From Schistocephalus solidus (lineage: Eukaryota > Platyhelminthes > Cestoda > Diphyllobothriidea > Diphyllobothriidae), in assembly GCA_017591395.1 (NCBI GenBank), contig WEDG01000466.1:124001-188000 (forward strand): DNA of 64,000 nucleotides, written 5' to 3'. Below are positions 23,050 to 34,232 of the stretch, one piece after another; the first letter of the stretch is position 1; each line of letters begins with the position of its first letter. The position numbers were made by a program, and so were the translations under genes. Under the pieces are notes generated by a model, which was not told the DNA's origin, did not search any database, and saw only the letters and a list, made by a program, of their open reading frames with translations.

Positions 23050-24510
23050 GTTAAAAGGAATAAGAAGAAGACAGTATCGCTGCGACGGCACATTTATGCT
23101 TCTGAGCTTTCCAACACAAACCAGGAGTTCATCATCAGAGCTGATGGACATTTATGCGGTCATGCCGCGGGGTGGAGGACAGAGGGGACTATACGTCCTT
23201 GACTGGATCTGGTTTGCCAGGGCGTGGTGGCGGCGTTCATCCTTCGCAGCCATCTGAGCCACGTAACCTGGCTGCGCGGGCGTAGCAGGTTGACTAAATA
23301 TGTCTATTGATGCAGTCGGTGTCTCACACCCGTACCTCATTGTAGTTCCCTCACCGTCTGCACCAGTATCCGTGGGCGCGTGATTTCGAGCTCATGGCCT
23401 TCCTCTAGCGTGTGGGTCTAGTTGGTCGTCTATTATCATGATTCTGGTATGCATGGTAGCTGTCGGTTGGTGTGCAATTCCCACACCCAACACTGCCAAG
23501 ATGCGTTCTGTTGCCTCGGACGCATTCTTTCTATGCGGCAGGGAGCGCCACATTATTGGTGACACTCTTCCGTTCGTCCGTTACGGGGGCGCGTGCGTAT
23601 GCAGCAGCGTGCGAAACTCGTCGCATAACCGTTCTTTGCCGATTGGTCCCTGAGATGCCGTAGTTCTTGGTCTCTTCCTTCGAGCTAGCTACAGTGCGGT
23701 TTTAACCGTTCAAAGAGCACCCTAACAGAGCCAAATTTGTGGAGTACCTGGTTAGCAAATTCCGTGCCAGGATTGTCCTGAGGTTAGGAATACCCGATCA
23801 CAAAATGGCTGTTCAGACGGGCCACCCACTGGCTCAAGTCACCATCCGTCAGTTTGGCCGTCATCATCCGACGATGTCCACCGTATGCTCCACAAAAGGG
23901 TGGTGCAGGGGCGGTGTCTTGTGCCCAAATTAGTTTGAAATGGTAGTAGACGTGCACTGCATCTACCGCACTCTCTCTTTTCTTACTCGTCTGTGCCCGG
24001 TGTCTAGACATTGTGAAGAAGACCGCAGACGGGTTAGGCGTGAATGAATCATATCCCACCGTAGCTATAAATGGCAACAGTGGGTTGTGTGGCATGAGCC
24101 GGTCCCCACACGTGACCTACGCGCAGCCGCCATGTTCGGCATTTGTTTATGGGAGTTCATCCTAACTAAGAATAACGCCTGCGGTACCTTGAGTTGGTCC
24201 GAGTATTGGTCCATCGCATCTACCAGGCAACGCGTTTTGGGGACAAGGGCGTGTCATGTGCGTCAGACACCGACTCCATCAGAAGACATATTTAGTTATC
24301 CCGGTGTTATCACGCGCGCTACGCCCGTGCAGCCAGGTTACGTGGCTCAGATGGCCCCACCCCCCGGTGTGACTGCATAAATGTCCATCAGCTGTTGCAC
24401 TCCAACAGTCTCTGGTGGTGAACTTGTGGTTTGAGTTTGAAAGCTGAGACCAAAATACTTCTCACCGCAGTGTTGCTTCCTTCGTATTCTTTCCAACACT
24501 CTTCAAACGG
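23050..24510. mobile_element. R5 foldback element with long inverted arms
   Basis: The left arm (about 23050-23330) is complementary to the right arm (about 24245-24510). For example AGCTGATGGACATTTATGC and CCATCTGAGCCACGTAACCT on the left appear reverse-complemented at 24375-24393 and 24335-24354. The right arm has about 17 extra bases near 24394. The ~915 bp centre has no transposase motif. Part of the centre (23860-24250) recurs at 47865-48250, so this is a family. It fits a non-autonomous foldback or TIR transposon. Confidence 0.75.
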
Positions 24511-25979
24511 AGCATTAATGCAAAGAATTGTTTGCAAAATCTAACCGCAAAAAGTGAGTTATTTTTATTTCAGCAGAAAATATAGTTCACTTATTTTATG
24601 AGATGTCACAGAACCGATAAAATTCCCCCATTTTTACTTGGTCTGAACCTTGAAAAAGGTAAAGTCCGAAGAAATTCGTCAGAAAAATGTCTAATTAACG
24701 TGCTTTTTACGGGGGTAATTTATCGCGAAACGTTTTTTTAATTGATGTTAAGCATATTATTTGCCAATTTCTCTTGTGGACGTTCATTTTTCTCGGCGAT
24801 AAGTTTTCATGTTTGGGTGAATCTTCAAACGGCCATCTCCATCAGAATGAATATCCAAAAACGCACTTCTTTGGTAAATGGTTGTAATAAATATCTCATT
24901 TTTGAGGTTTTCATTAACGCATAGAACAGGTAAGTGTAAATTGCTCATCGGAATAGGCTTTCATTGTCGCTGACGTTTCGAAAGCGTGGCTGGCTTTCTA
25001 TTTCCAGGTTCCCCGAAGTTGTTGCAGACCCCATAATCGCAAACCATTTGGTAGGGGACAATCTGTCTGGTGGTGATTTTTGACCAGCTGAAACAATGCC
25101 AAAAATACTTATCAAGACAATTGTGGAAGGGATATTGTTCTTAATATGCACTAAAATGTATGTTTACGCTCTCACCTGACAATGAAGTTAAACTGTATTT
25201 GTGGTATTTGCATGGATTTTGCACGGTTTCAGAATTTGCAGATTTTTTAAAAAAAATAGTTTTTAAAAACAGAGAAAATTACTTTTCACATTTCCTTAAA
25301 GTTTTCAACAAACTGAAGGAAGTTCATTATTATTTCAAAGCTGTGGTATATGCGTTTTTGCCATATGCGAGTGATAATCCATCGTTTGCTAATTTCGGCG
25401 TTTTGCCCTGTTTTAATCACTTTCGGCAGGGTTGATCATTTTGACAAATAATTTATCAGTGGCCGTCTCATCTGGCCCAAATTGAAACAAATGGATGATC
25501 AAGGAGAACGGAGATTTCCCTGAAGAAATTTTAATAAAACAAAGACGACGAAATGGGAAGAATTGTATTATGCCATAAACTTTCGTAAGCTTGTATTCTT
25601 TGTTCAATAAGACAAATTCCTCGTGGAATGAAACATGAGAGGTAAATGATACCCCTAAACGCTGAGCTGACATCCCAGGGACCTATGTGAGGGGCATGGG
25701 GGAAGTTGTTTAGGTGAGCGAGAAGTCGTCAGACATGATTAGGACTACATAGATTGGAAGACTTATAAGTCATGTTTGGACATGGGGGAGGGAGAGGGTT
25801 TTTCTGTTATCAGTCCTTAGCATGACACAGCGAGGAGAGGATAGGACTGGCAAGCTTATATTTTTCCATATGCTAGATAGAATTCTGTATCTAAACCCAT
25901 GGTCTAATAGGACGATTTAAAGTCCGCTCAAGGTCTCGCTATGAATATTGACTAAACTCGCACATTTGGGACAGTATCT
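24511..25979. other. Unassigned sequence
   Basis: A 91-codon frame (25160-25435) is rich in Phe, Tyr and Lys and shows no known domain. No related repeat was recognised. Confidence 0.4.
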
Positions 25980-26085
25980 GCCCGAGCCTTGGGTAAGAAC
26001 CCACCTGGGTTGGGTATGTCTGACTGATGACGACTATTGTGTCAGAAATTGCCATTCCAGTCTCCTTTGTCTTTTTCTAGCATTC
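25980..26085 (+). repeat. SINE-1 fragment
   Basis: CTGGGTTGGGTATGTCTG, ACTGATGACGAC, CAGAAATTGCCATTCCAGTC and TCCTTTGTCTTT follow the SINE-1 body. Head and 3' module are not recognisable. Confidence 0.75.
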
Positions 26086-26604
26086 GTCCATCTAGGGATG
26101 TATTGCGCTTTAAAGCCAGTGTTCCACCAGCAAACTGATTTAGGACCTTATCGTATGAATGTTTAGGATATACTGGATTTATCCATAATATTTCATTGTC
26201 GATGTTATTGATGATGTTCAGCGTTGACACCAAACAGTGGTTAATCTTAAAAAAACCTAGGGATTTATAATAATTTGTTTTATGTTCCTAGACTCCAAAG
26301 CCTCGTGTACATTATAATTTCCTGTGTTGATTTCACTAGGGTATTTTTAATCAAAATTTAGCGAAAGGTTAATAACGACCTATTTTCACAACCACAACAA
26401 GCCACTCTTCGAATCCAACATCATATATACAACAATGTCTCCGCCTCCGTAAATATCGGACAGTGTGGTACACAATCTTGCTACACACTGCATCTTCTAA
26501 GCTGTGTGGTCATCCAGTCCGTTCCCTTTCCCACCTGTCTTGCACAATACGCTTTGTGGGAATAAGAGCATGACTAGAGCAAGATGGATTTTCGGGTGAA
26601 TTTT
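26086..26604. other. Unassigned sequence
   Basis: Nothing recognised. Confidence 0.35.
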
Positions 26605-28325
26605 TATGGTGATTGCAGACTTGCGAAGCATCTGACGCAAACTTTTCACCCTCATCCCCTAGCCCTCGTGAAAAAAACTGAAGCAGGATCCCCGGAGGCG
26701 AGACTGGGCACAGTAATGAACAGAACAAAGTAACCCGTGTACGCGTGCCACACACGAACTCTTCCTGAAAACACAAACCGGGGAGAACGGTTCCAATGTC
26801 GCATGTGTGAGAGTGCCAAAGCGGCCATATTGAGAATGAATCATTGCAGTCTGACTGTCGTTCCTGACCGACTTATCCCGTCAGTTGTAGCAATTCATGT
26901 TACGATCTTAGCATATCCTGATTTATTTAAATGGGTAAAAGGTATTTTAGGTAGGAATGCGTTGAAATAAAAAGCGGCTGGATCTCTTAACAATCGATCT
27001 CACTATCTCTTCCCTTTCTCTTGAATCAGTGCACTGTCCAAGCTGCGACTGGGCGCAAACGACTGACAGAGCTCAACAGTCAGTTAACATTTGCCATACC
27101 GTACGGCACGGCAACTTCCAACGCGTTCTCGTTCAGTATATAGATGAAATTATCAAGATTTCTAGGCATATAGGTATGCCTTTGCTCTAACGTCTGAACT
27201 ATGACATGTCAGAGATTTAAAAGTGTATGCTCTGTCATTCATCGCATTTCCTGATGGAACCTAAGGCATTTTTATATATTCTCCGTGCATTTAGTTTGGA
27301 ATAACCCCTTTAGCTTTCTTTCAGTATTTAACTGTATGAGGGTGAATTGCCTGACATTACGAGTCCACTTTGCGCCCTCGACTGCTGATGACAAGTCGGC
27401 ACTGGGCACTATAAACTAACTGATGTGTCAGAGATGGTGGAAAGCGAATCGAAGCAGGCGTTTCAATCATGCCGACAGCTGCAATTTGGTGGAAAAAGTA
27501 CCATCTCTCCGTGTCTTCGGTGCTTATAAAAAACACGACGGCGGTATTCAAATCCCATGTCACACTGCACACTCACTCAGCAGGATGCGACGCACTACCA
27601 AGGTGCATATGTGCAGCCCGGGAGCGCGCATTGGCTGAGCTATCGACAATTGTCGTTCAGAGGGTTAGCCCTGCACCAAAGCAGGCCCTCATTCCAATCA
27701 ATTATCAACGTGTTACACTTCTCGCATCTATGGTTGAGGCACGAGCCAACAATGTGCTACTTACTTGCTGTCTCATTCTAAATACGCCATCCTGCAGTCA
27801 TCTGCACATTTTCCAGACAGGAAAATGAGCTGTGATTTCAGACTGGAGGTTAGTTGACAGCCTACAGCTTAGATTTATATTGAGGAGCACTCGGAAGATC
27901 AACAAATTAGCAGGAATATTGCCACTTTCGTGCCGATTTCCTATTTAGCGGAGTTGGCGGTAAATTTAAGTAATTCAGCACAAGATGCAAACTCCTAATA
28001 AAGGATAGATAAGGAGTAAGCCCAGTAAAATAATACGGTCTCCAAATGTAAAATAACTGTCCGACTAAGAAAGTCAATTAAAGGGTAGAATACTCAGTAA
28101 GGAAACTGGCAGTTGTATGAATAGCATTAGTGCAGTAAGCAATAGAACACTGCCGTTCTGTTGTACCTTCTCTCGGCTTCCCGTATACACTCTTAAAATG
28201 AATCTTATTTCTTTTTGAGCAATAAGTTTGGATAAGACAGAGATGTAAAACAAACTGTTTTTGGTATCCTCTCATAGAAGACGCAATATCCTGGGCTCTT
28301 TTGTTCGAGTATAGACTATTCTGCA
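26605..28325. repeat. R4 repeat, dispersed copy
   Basis: It aligns with 18240-19608 and continues without interruption into sequence equivalent to 20815-21215. It lacks both the A segment (17094-17967) and the tandem duplication, so it represents the family without that rearrangement. Its 119-codon frame at 27469-27828 starts differently from the equivalent at 19073 because of a two-base difference. Confidence 0.85.
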
Positions 28326-30822
28326 CTTAACGCTTGCAGTCTTTTCGTCATCACCATGTTTTTTTTACACCTGAAATCCATTATCGTAGGAGAGTACTTT
28401 TTTATAAAACCATTTTTCATTTCGTGAGTTAAAATACCCAGCTTAAAAATTCGGGACCTTCAGATAAGAAAATTCTACTCACGCCCATGCATCGTGACGT
28501 GCGCGTTTTCCTCGCATATCTGTCGTTAGCAGTCCCGGATATGTTGCAGCTGGTTCTTCTCTTGAGCTCCAGGAAACCTGACAAAAGCCTTCCAGCAGAC
28601 GTTTTATGAACTCGAGGCAAGCAATTGCAGAAACTGTTGCCGGAAAACGAGATAAACATTTTTTCAGACGCCACTGGACTGTATTTGTTCATAAAAGTGA
28701 ATAGTCATTGTTGCGAGCAAACTAAAGATTATTTGATTGGACGAAAATATGCAGGTTGGGGTTCGGGTGACTTCGTATCGGTGCGGCTGGCCGTCCTCTA
28801 AGAGCTCAACCATTCATTTCTTGGGCACTTTTCCGTGGGCTTGACTACAGTGCTATGCATTTATCCCATTTTCCTTACCGTGAACATGTTGGCTATCGGC
28901 GAAAGACCTTGACAGGAAATGCAAATTATGAAAGTGTCAATTGGAGTTGCGATCAGGCGTTGCGATCAGATTGAAAAGAAGAGACTTGTGACTTCTGAGC
29001 CCGACGGAAGCGTTGGGAATGCCAAATGAAGGGATAAACAACCGAGAGCTATCGGCCAATGGAGCTGCAGACGATCGTAGTTGAAGTACATTTCAAGAAA
29101 ATAACCATCTGTTCAGTAAATTTATGAGTTATTCAGGGTAATAAACTGGCATTCTTGAACTTCCTTTTTGTCACATGCACGAGAAAGCTGCTGGTCAGAA
29201 AGGACAAAAAAAGTGTCGACCGGAAATTAACTTTTGTCCATAAACTTTTTGCTTCTAATACCCCTTACTGTGAACTTGTGGAAGAGTCACTTGTGGTAGG
29301 TAAAGCAGTTATTTATTGAGCGTTCTTCTCCGTCTATTCATCCACTATGTTGTGTTCGTTGCGTTGAACAAGAGGTCGTGATTTTCCAAACATTTTAGTT
29401 ATTCGCCATTGACGGTCTTTTCCCCAACTTCAGCAATTTGAGGTCTGACTGACTGGTATGAATTTTGTAGTCGATGCACATATGTCAGTTTCGTGAATGC
29501 CAATTTACAAATCGTGGAAAGAACTCCTGCATTGAAAAAAACGATATTGAAAATAAGGTTTGCTGAAATATCATTCAGATCAGCAGATTTACTTTCTTCA
29601 ATCCAATTACTCTTATGAAATCACTTCTTCCCGGAAAAGAGCATTTTCATTAGCGTAAGTTCTCATGCTTTCCGTAACAACTGAACGGATATCCGCGGCT
29701 TTCTTTGTACTGTCCAACACTTTTGAGATCCTCAAAGCACATTTTTAGATTATTGTAGCATGTGCTCTTTCGTATACAGTTTTAGAGCACACTAGGTTTA
29801 CTGCGGACTCTGTGGAGCAACGTAGTCTTGAAAGCTGTCGTAATTTGGCAAGTACAGCCTCACCTCGTTTCCCCTGGATTCTTATTCCGCAAAGAATGCG
29901 CATTTTTTTTTCTCCCTTACTTGCTGGTGACTTATTCAGATCTGATATTCTTAGACTTTCTTATGGGATGCATTGACAGCAGTGCCAAAAGAAACTAGCA
30001 TGTGGGTTTTGTAGGTATTTGAAAGTGGTTGACAAACAGGGTTGCTTTCACAAGGACATCATTAACATTATTAAATTTTTCTTGATAACCAGGGGTGACC
30101 TCTTGCAAAGAGAGAACATGTTTTCCAGTGGGTGGCTCAATGATTAAAAAACGATGTCAGAAAGCCACTATACCCTAGAGCAAAGTATTTGATTGATTGT
30201 TGCCAGGACGGAGAAATTTGCCATGACTAAAAACCTAAAATGCAATGGGTTTACCCATCGAACAACATGGCTGTCGGGTCATCTTCATTTTTGTCAAGAG
30301 TAGCCCGCATGCCTTTCTTCCTCAGCGCACTAAACAAACAGGCAACGGTAGTTTATGTAAGTTACCTTAGCCCTTACCAACACCAGGATCGTAGAAAAGG
30401 GTAATGGTCGCTGTAGGTGTTTTACGGCGGCAAGGGCCTTACCACTGAAAAGCAGCAAAATGTGTGGAAGAAAACAAAAATAAATAATCTTCCTTTAAAG
30501 TTATTCTCTTAGGCCTATATGTAGGAACAAAATTGAGCGTGATAAAATAAAAATGCACAAAAAGACACTCTCAAAGCTACCATAATCCTCTACTAAATAA
30601 AAGATAGTTGAATGACAAATAGCACAATAAAGCAACTTTTTGCATGTCTTTATATGAATGCAATTGTGAACACTCTTTAATTGTATATTTAACTTACCGT
30701 AGCTATTAAATAGTAAACCAAATCAGACCTTCTAAAAATATATGGTAGTAAGCTAGTTTATAAAACTCAGGTGTCATATATAATCCATCCTTCAGGCAAA
30801 TCATCAGTTAAAGCGTATATGA
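28326..30822. other. Unassigned sequence
   Basis: No coding motif, RNA signal or recognised repeat over 2.5 kb. An 87-codon minus-strand frame (28429-28692) is unsupported. Confidence 0.4.
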
Positions 30823-30935
30823 AATTCAAAAGACGACTTGGCGAGCATATGCGCTGCTTTCGAAAACTTCTCTTCAGGCCAGTACAGTTATAGGGAAACG
30901 TTGGAACGTAAAACGTACAACATGAACCGAGAACA
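30823..30935 (+). repeat. Short dispersed repeat P, copy 4
   Basis: TTCAAAAGACGACTTGGCGA, GCATATGCGCTGCTTTCG and AGTTATAGGGAAACGTTGG match the complement of copies 2 and 3. It ends about 200 bp before the gypsy fragment. Confidence 0.75.
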
Positions 30936-31149
30936 GCTAAAAGTTTTGAGTGAAACTCGTCAGTCCAGACAACTCGTGACTGGATGCAAATTATCTTTCA
31001 AATTCTCGTGGGACACGGAGTGTAAACCGATGGCAAACCCGGAGAGAACATTAGTATTCCCATTGTCAATTCTCCATTAACATATCTGAAAAAACTTGCC
31101 ATACACACAAGCACCCACACCTCAATCGACAACACATTAGAGTTATGTA

Positions 31150-33101
31150 AATGGGGCTAAAAGATAAGCTTTGCTCCTCTCTGATTCTAGTTTCCCTAAC
31201 ATCAGCTCTGATGCTGGAAAATTTGTGTTAGACACTGACGCTAGCGATAATGCAATAGATGCTGTCCTCTCCCAGCAGCAACCCGACGGTACCGAACGTG
31301 TCATCCAGTATCTCAGTCGTTCGTTGACCAAGGCTGAACGTCGTTACTGCGTGACTCGCAAAGAGAGGCTAGCATTAACATACTTTGTTGAAGAATGTCG
31401 GCCGTACCTTCAGTATCGGCCATTCATCGTGCGCACGGATCATAGTTCTTTGACGTGGTTGCGGAACTTTAAGAATCCTAAGGGGCAAGTCGCTCGGTGG
31501 CAGGAAAAACTGGCGGAATACGAGTTCGAATGCGTGTTCCGACCGGGTTGCCAGCACGGAAATGCCGATGCTCTCTCAAGGAAACCGCATCGCCCCACAG
31601 TGAATGCCCGTCGTGTACTGATGTCACTATATGCGCTGTTGCCTTACAAAGTGACCAATGCCTACTCTGGGCTGCAGCTCAGGGAGACGATCCACATGTA
31701 TCCCTCATTTATAACAGGAAGGTAAGCAACGCCAGGCCCTTCAGCAAGTCAGAGCTAGCGAGCTATAGCTACGAAACGCGGTGTCTCCACAGTCTTTGGG
31801 ACAAACTGTTAATTGAGAACGGTGTCCTTTTCTACCGCGACAGCGAACAGTATCCGAAGCGCGTTGTGCTACCTCTTTCCATGGTGGACGACGTAGTAGA
31901 AAGGATGCATGCAGAACTAGGCCACTCCGGAATTCACAAAACCGAGTGGGCCCTACGACGACGCTATTTTTGGCCAAACCAAAAACGCGATATTCAAGAC
32001 GTCATTCGGTCGTGCGAGTTCTGTCTGGCTTCTAAGTCACCCAACCAAGCATTAAGAGCTCCCCTCCAGCCTATTAAAACAGGCTATACTAATGAGAGGG
32101 TAGGGGTTGACCTTGTTGGGCCAATCGCACCATCTGCTAAAGGGAATAAGTTCATCCTAGTTATGGTGGATTTCTTTACCAAAATGGCAGAAGCTGTGCC
32201 CCTGCCTGATGCATCTGCAGTCACTGTGGCTAAAGATATATTCAATTGCTGGGTCTGCCGTTGTGGAGCTCCGCACCAAATTCACTCAGACCGAGGGTCG
32301 TCATTTGAAAATGCTGTCGTACTGGAGCTTTGCAAACTCCTAAAAATAAAGAAAACACGTACGACGGCATACCACCCTCAAGGCAACGGTCAAGTTGAAA
32401 GGACCAACCGGACCCTCATTAATCTCTTGCGGGCCTTTATTGATAGAAATGCCACACCAATCTGGGACGACGCTATACCAGCCTGCATGTTGGCCTACCG
32501 ATCCACGGTAAATGCTACCACACGCCATACACCATTCTTTCTCACGTGTGGTCGAGAGATGCAAATCCCTGAAGACCTTTATCTTCCGACTACGCATTGA
32601 ATGGAAAATGTAGACACATACGCTTCACGCTTAAGGAGAACTCTACGAGGAGCATTTGAGGAAGCCCGCCTACATCTCCAAGAAGGACAGCGACAACAGA
32701 AATCTTACTACGACCGTCTAGCGCATGGTACCCCATACCAAGCGGGGGATATCATATGGATGCGAAATTTCGCAGCGCCTGCTGGGGTACCACCGAAATT
32801 TAATCCAGCATGGGTTGGCCCTTATGTTGTTACTCGTGTCCTGTCAGACACTACTTGCCTCATCCACCACCAAGATAGGCCGTATTCTGAGGAGTATGCC
32901 GTTCATTTCAACAGCCTTAAGCCAGGATATCATGAAGGGGAGAATGCCGATCATTCGGAGATGCATGCTAGCCCGTCTCACCAGGACGATACTCAAATAG
33001 TTGAGCACTACCTAGAAGTTCCTCCGGAAGAGGGCTACGCACTGCCCGAGGCCTTCAACAATGAACAACAAGTTGGAAAAACTTGTAGAGGTACCTCCTG
33101 A
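31150..33101 (+). pseudogene. Ty3/gypsy-like pol fragment: RNase H and integrase, broken
   Basis: RNase H runs from about 31190 to 31590 with FVLDTDASDNAIDAVLSQ, a Glu in KERLALTYF, VRTDHSSL and NADALSR. Integrase follows: an HHCC zinc finger (ELGHSGIHKT, SCEFCLASK) at about 31910-32030, then a core with catalytic Asp in GVDLVGP, Asp in IHSDRG and Glu in GQVERTNRT (32108-32405), then a C-terminal domain to about 32935. Gag, protease and reverse transcriptase are absent. Breaks seen: a frame change near 31190, another near 31605, and an in-frame TGA at 32598-32600. It is inactive. Confidence 0.92.
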
Positions 33102-33154
33102 AGGCGGATTGGCTACCGAACTAGTTGATGCTGCTGAGGACAGGAGAGTCATTT

Positions 33155-33169
33155 TATAGGAGGAAGCAA
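33155..33169 (+). other. Candidate polypurine tract
   Basis: TAGGAGGAAGCAA lies directly before the proposed LTR start, where plus-strand primer sites of LTR elements are found. Confidence 0.45.
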
Positions 33170-33636
33170 TGTAGAAAGTTCTAACCACGTGTTCCACGCG
33201 CGTCCGCAGAATCTTCTAGAAAACGCGCCCCTTAAGGGGCGCGCGCGCGATTCTTCATCCTAGTTATACGTCTAGCACTTAAACATGATTTATGTTTCTT
33301 ATAAAGTTTTATAACATAATAATATAGTTTAAGTGTTAATGTAAGGAAAATATACCTAGCTTAATTTTGTTTTAATTCATTTCCCTAATACAACTCAACC
33401 AATCATCACCGGTGCGAGCCAACCTTTTCAATGATGTTATAAATACGGCTGAGGAATGAAATCCTGGACCCCCGTTTTCCAGCCGCATCTTCGACCAGGA
33501 ACCATCTCCGCAGCCCGTCAATCGCTCCTCCCGGCTCTCAACTGAACAGCCATCCAACGGACTTAGATTATTTTTGTACCTAGGTTCCCCTTCCCATTAA
33601 TTCCTTACTGTACTTAGGTTACTAGTATATTGTACA
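33170..33636 (+). repeat. Probable gypsy 3' LTR
   Basis: The interval begins TGTAGAAAG and ends ATTGTACA, giving the TG...CA ends with short inverted TGTA/TACA usual for LTRs. It sits after the integrase and a purine-rich tract. It includes a TATAAATA box at 33438-33445 and a 20-base perfect palindrome. The right boundary is a judgement because no 5' LTR remains to compare. Confidence 0.6.
33438..33445 (+). promoter_or_regulatory. TATA-like box in the LTR
   Basis: TATAAATA lies 268 bases into the proposed LTR, a position consistent with a U3 promoter. Seen in sequence; activity is inferred. Confidence 0.4.
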
Positions 33637-34140
33637 CATCCACGTCTTCCTTTCCTTCTGTGTCGCTTCTTGTACGTCTCGGGCAGGTTAAAATTGCAAT
33701 TCTTGCAGTTGAGCAGGACCTCGGTGAACTCGGAGGGTAACTTAAAGCTTTCTTTCAGGATGCCCAACAGGGTAATGAGCATAAAGCTGAAAAACTTACA
33801 TGAAGCATTGAAGGAGAATGCATAAACGAAGCAAAGGTGCTCTCTATTTTCTCTTTTGTCTAACTTTATCTCTCCTCTTATTAATTATTCTCAGGACAAG
33901 GTTCCGGCTGACATGTACCCGAAAACAATCCTAACACTTCGTCTTTACCTTTTACGGTTATATTCCTCTAACTGCGATTTGATAGTCCAAACCAAATTTA
34001 TCCATGCACAATCTGATTTCGGGCCAAGGTATTGTTCTAAGCAGTTCTGTGCTATTCCCAAAGTTTACGGATCAATGCGAAGTTTATTCATTAGAATAAT
34101 GGAGTTGTGTGTGGTAAAAGTGACAGGTCAGGTGTTAAAG
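33637..34140. other. Unassigned sequence
   Basis: Nothing recognised. Confidence 0.35.
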
Positions 34141-34232
34141 CCTCGTGTGGTTCACCACCTGGGGCAGGCTGATAACGACTTATTAGTCAGAATTGCCCAT
34201 ATCATTTTCCATTGTCTTTGCCGGCAATGCTC
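34141..34232 (+). repeat. SINE-1 fragment, degraded
   Basis: GGCTGATAACGACTTATTAG, GTCAGAATTGCCCAT and CATTGTCTTTGCCGGCAATG follow the SINE-1 body. Confidence 0.55.
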
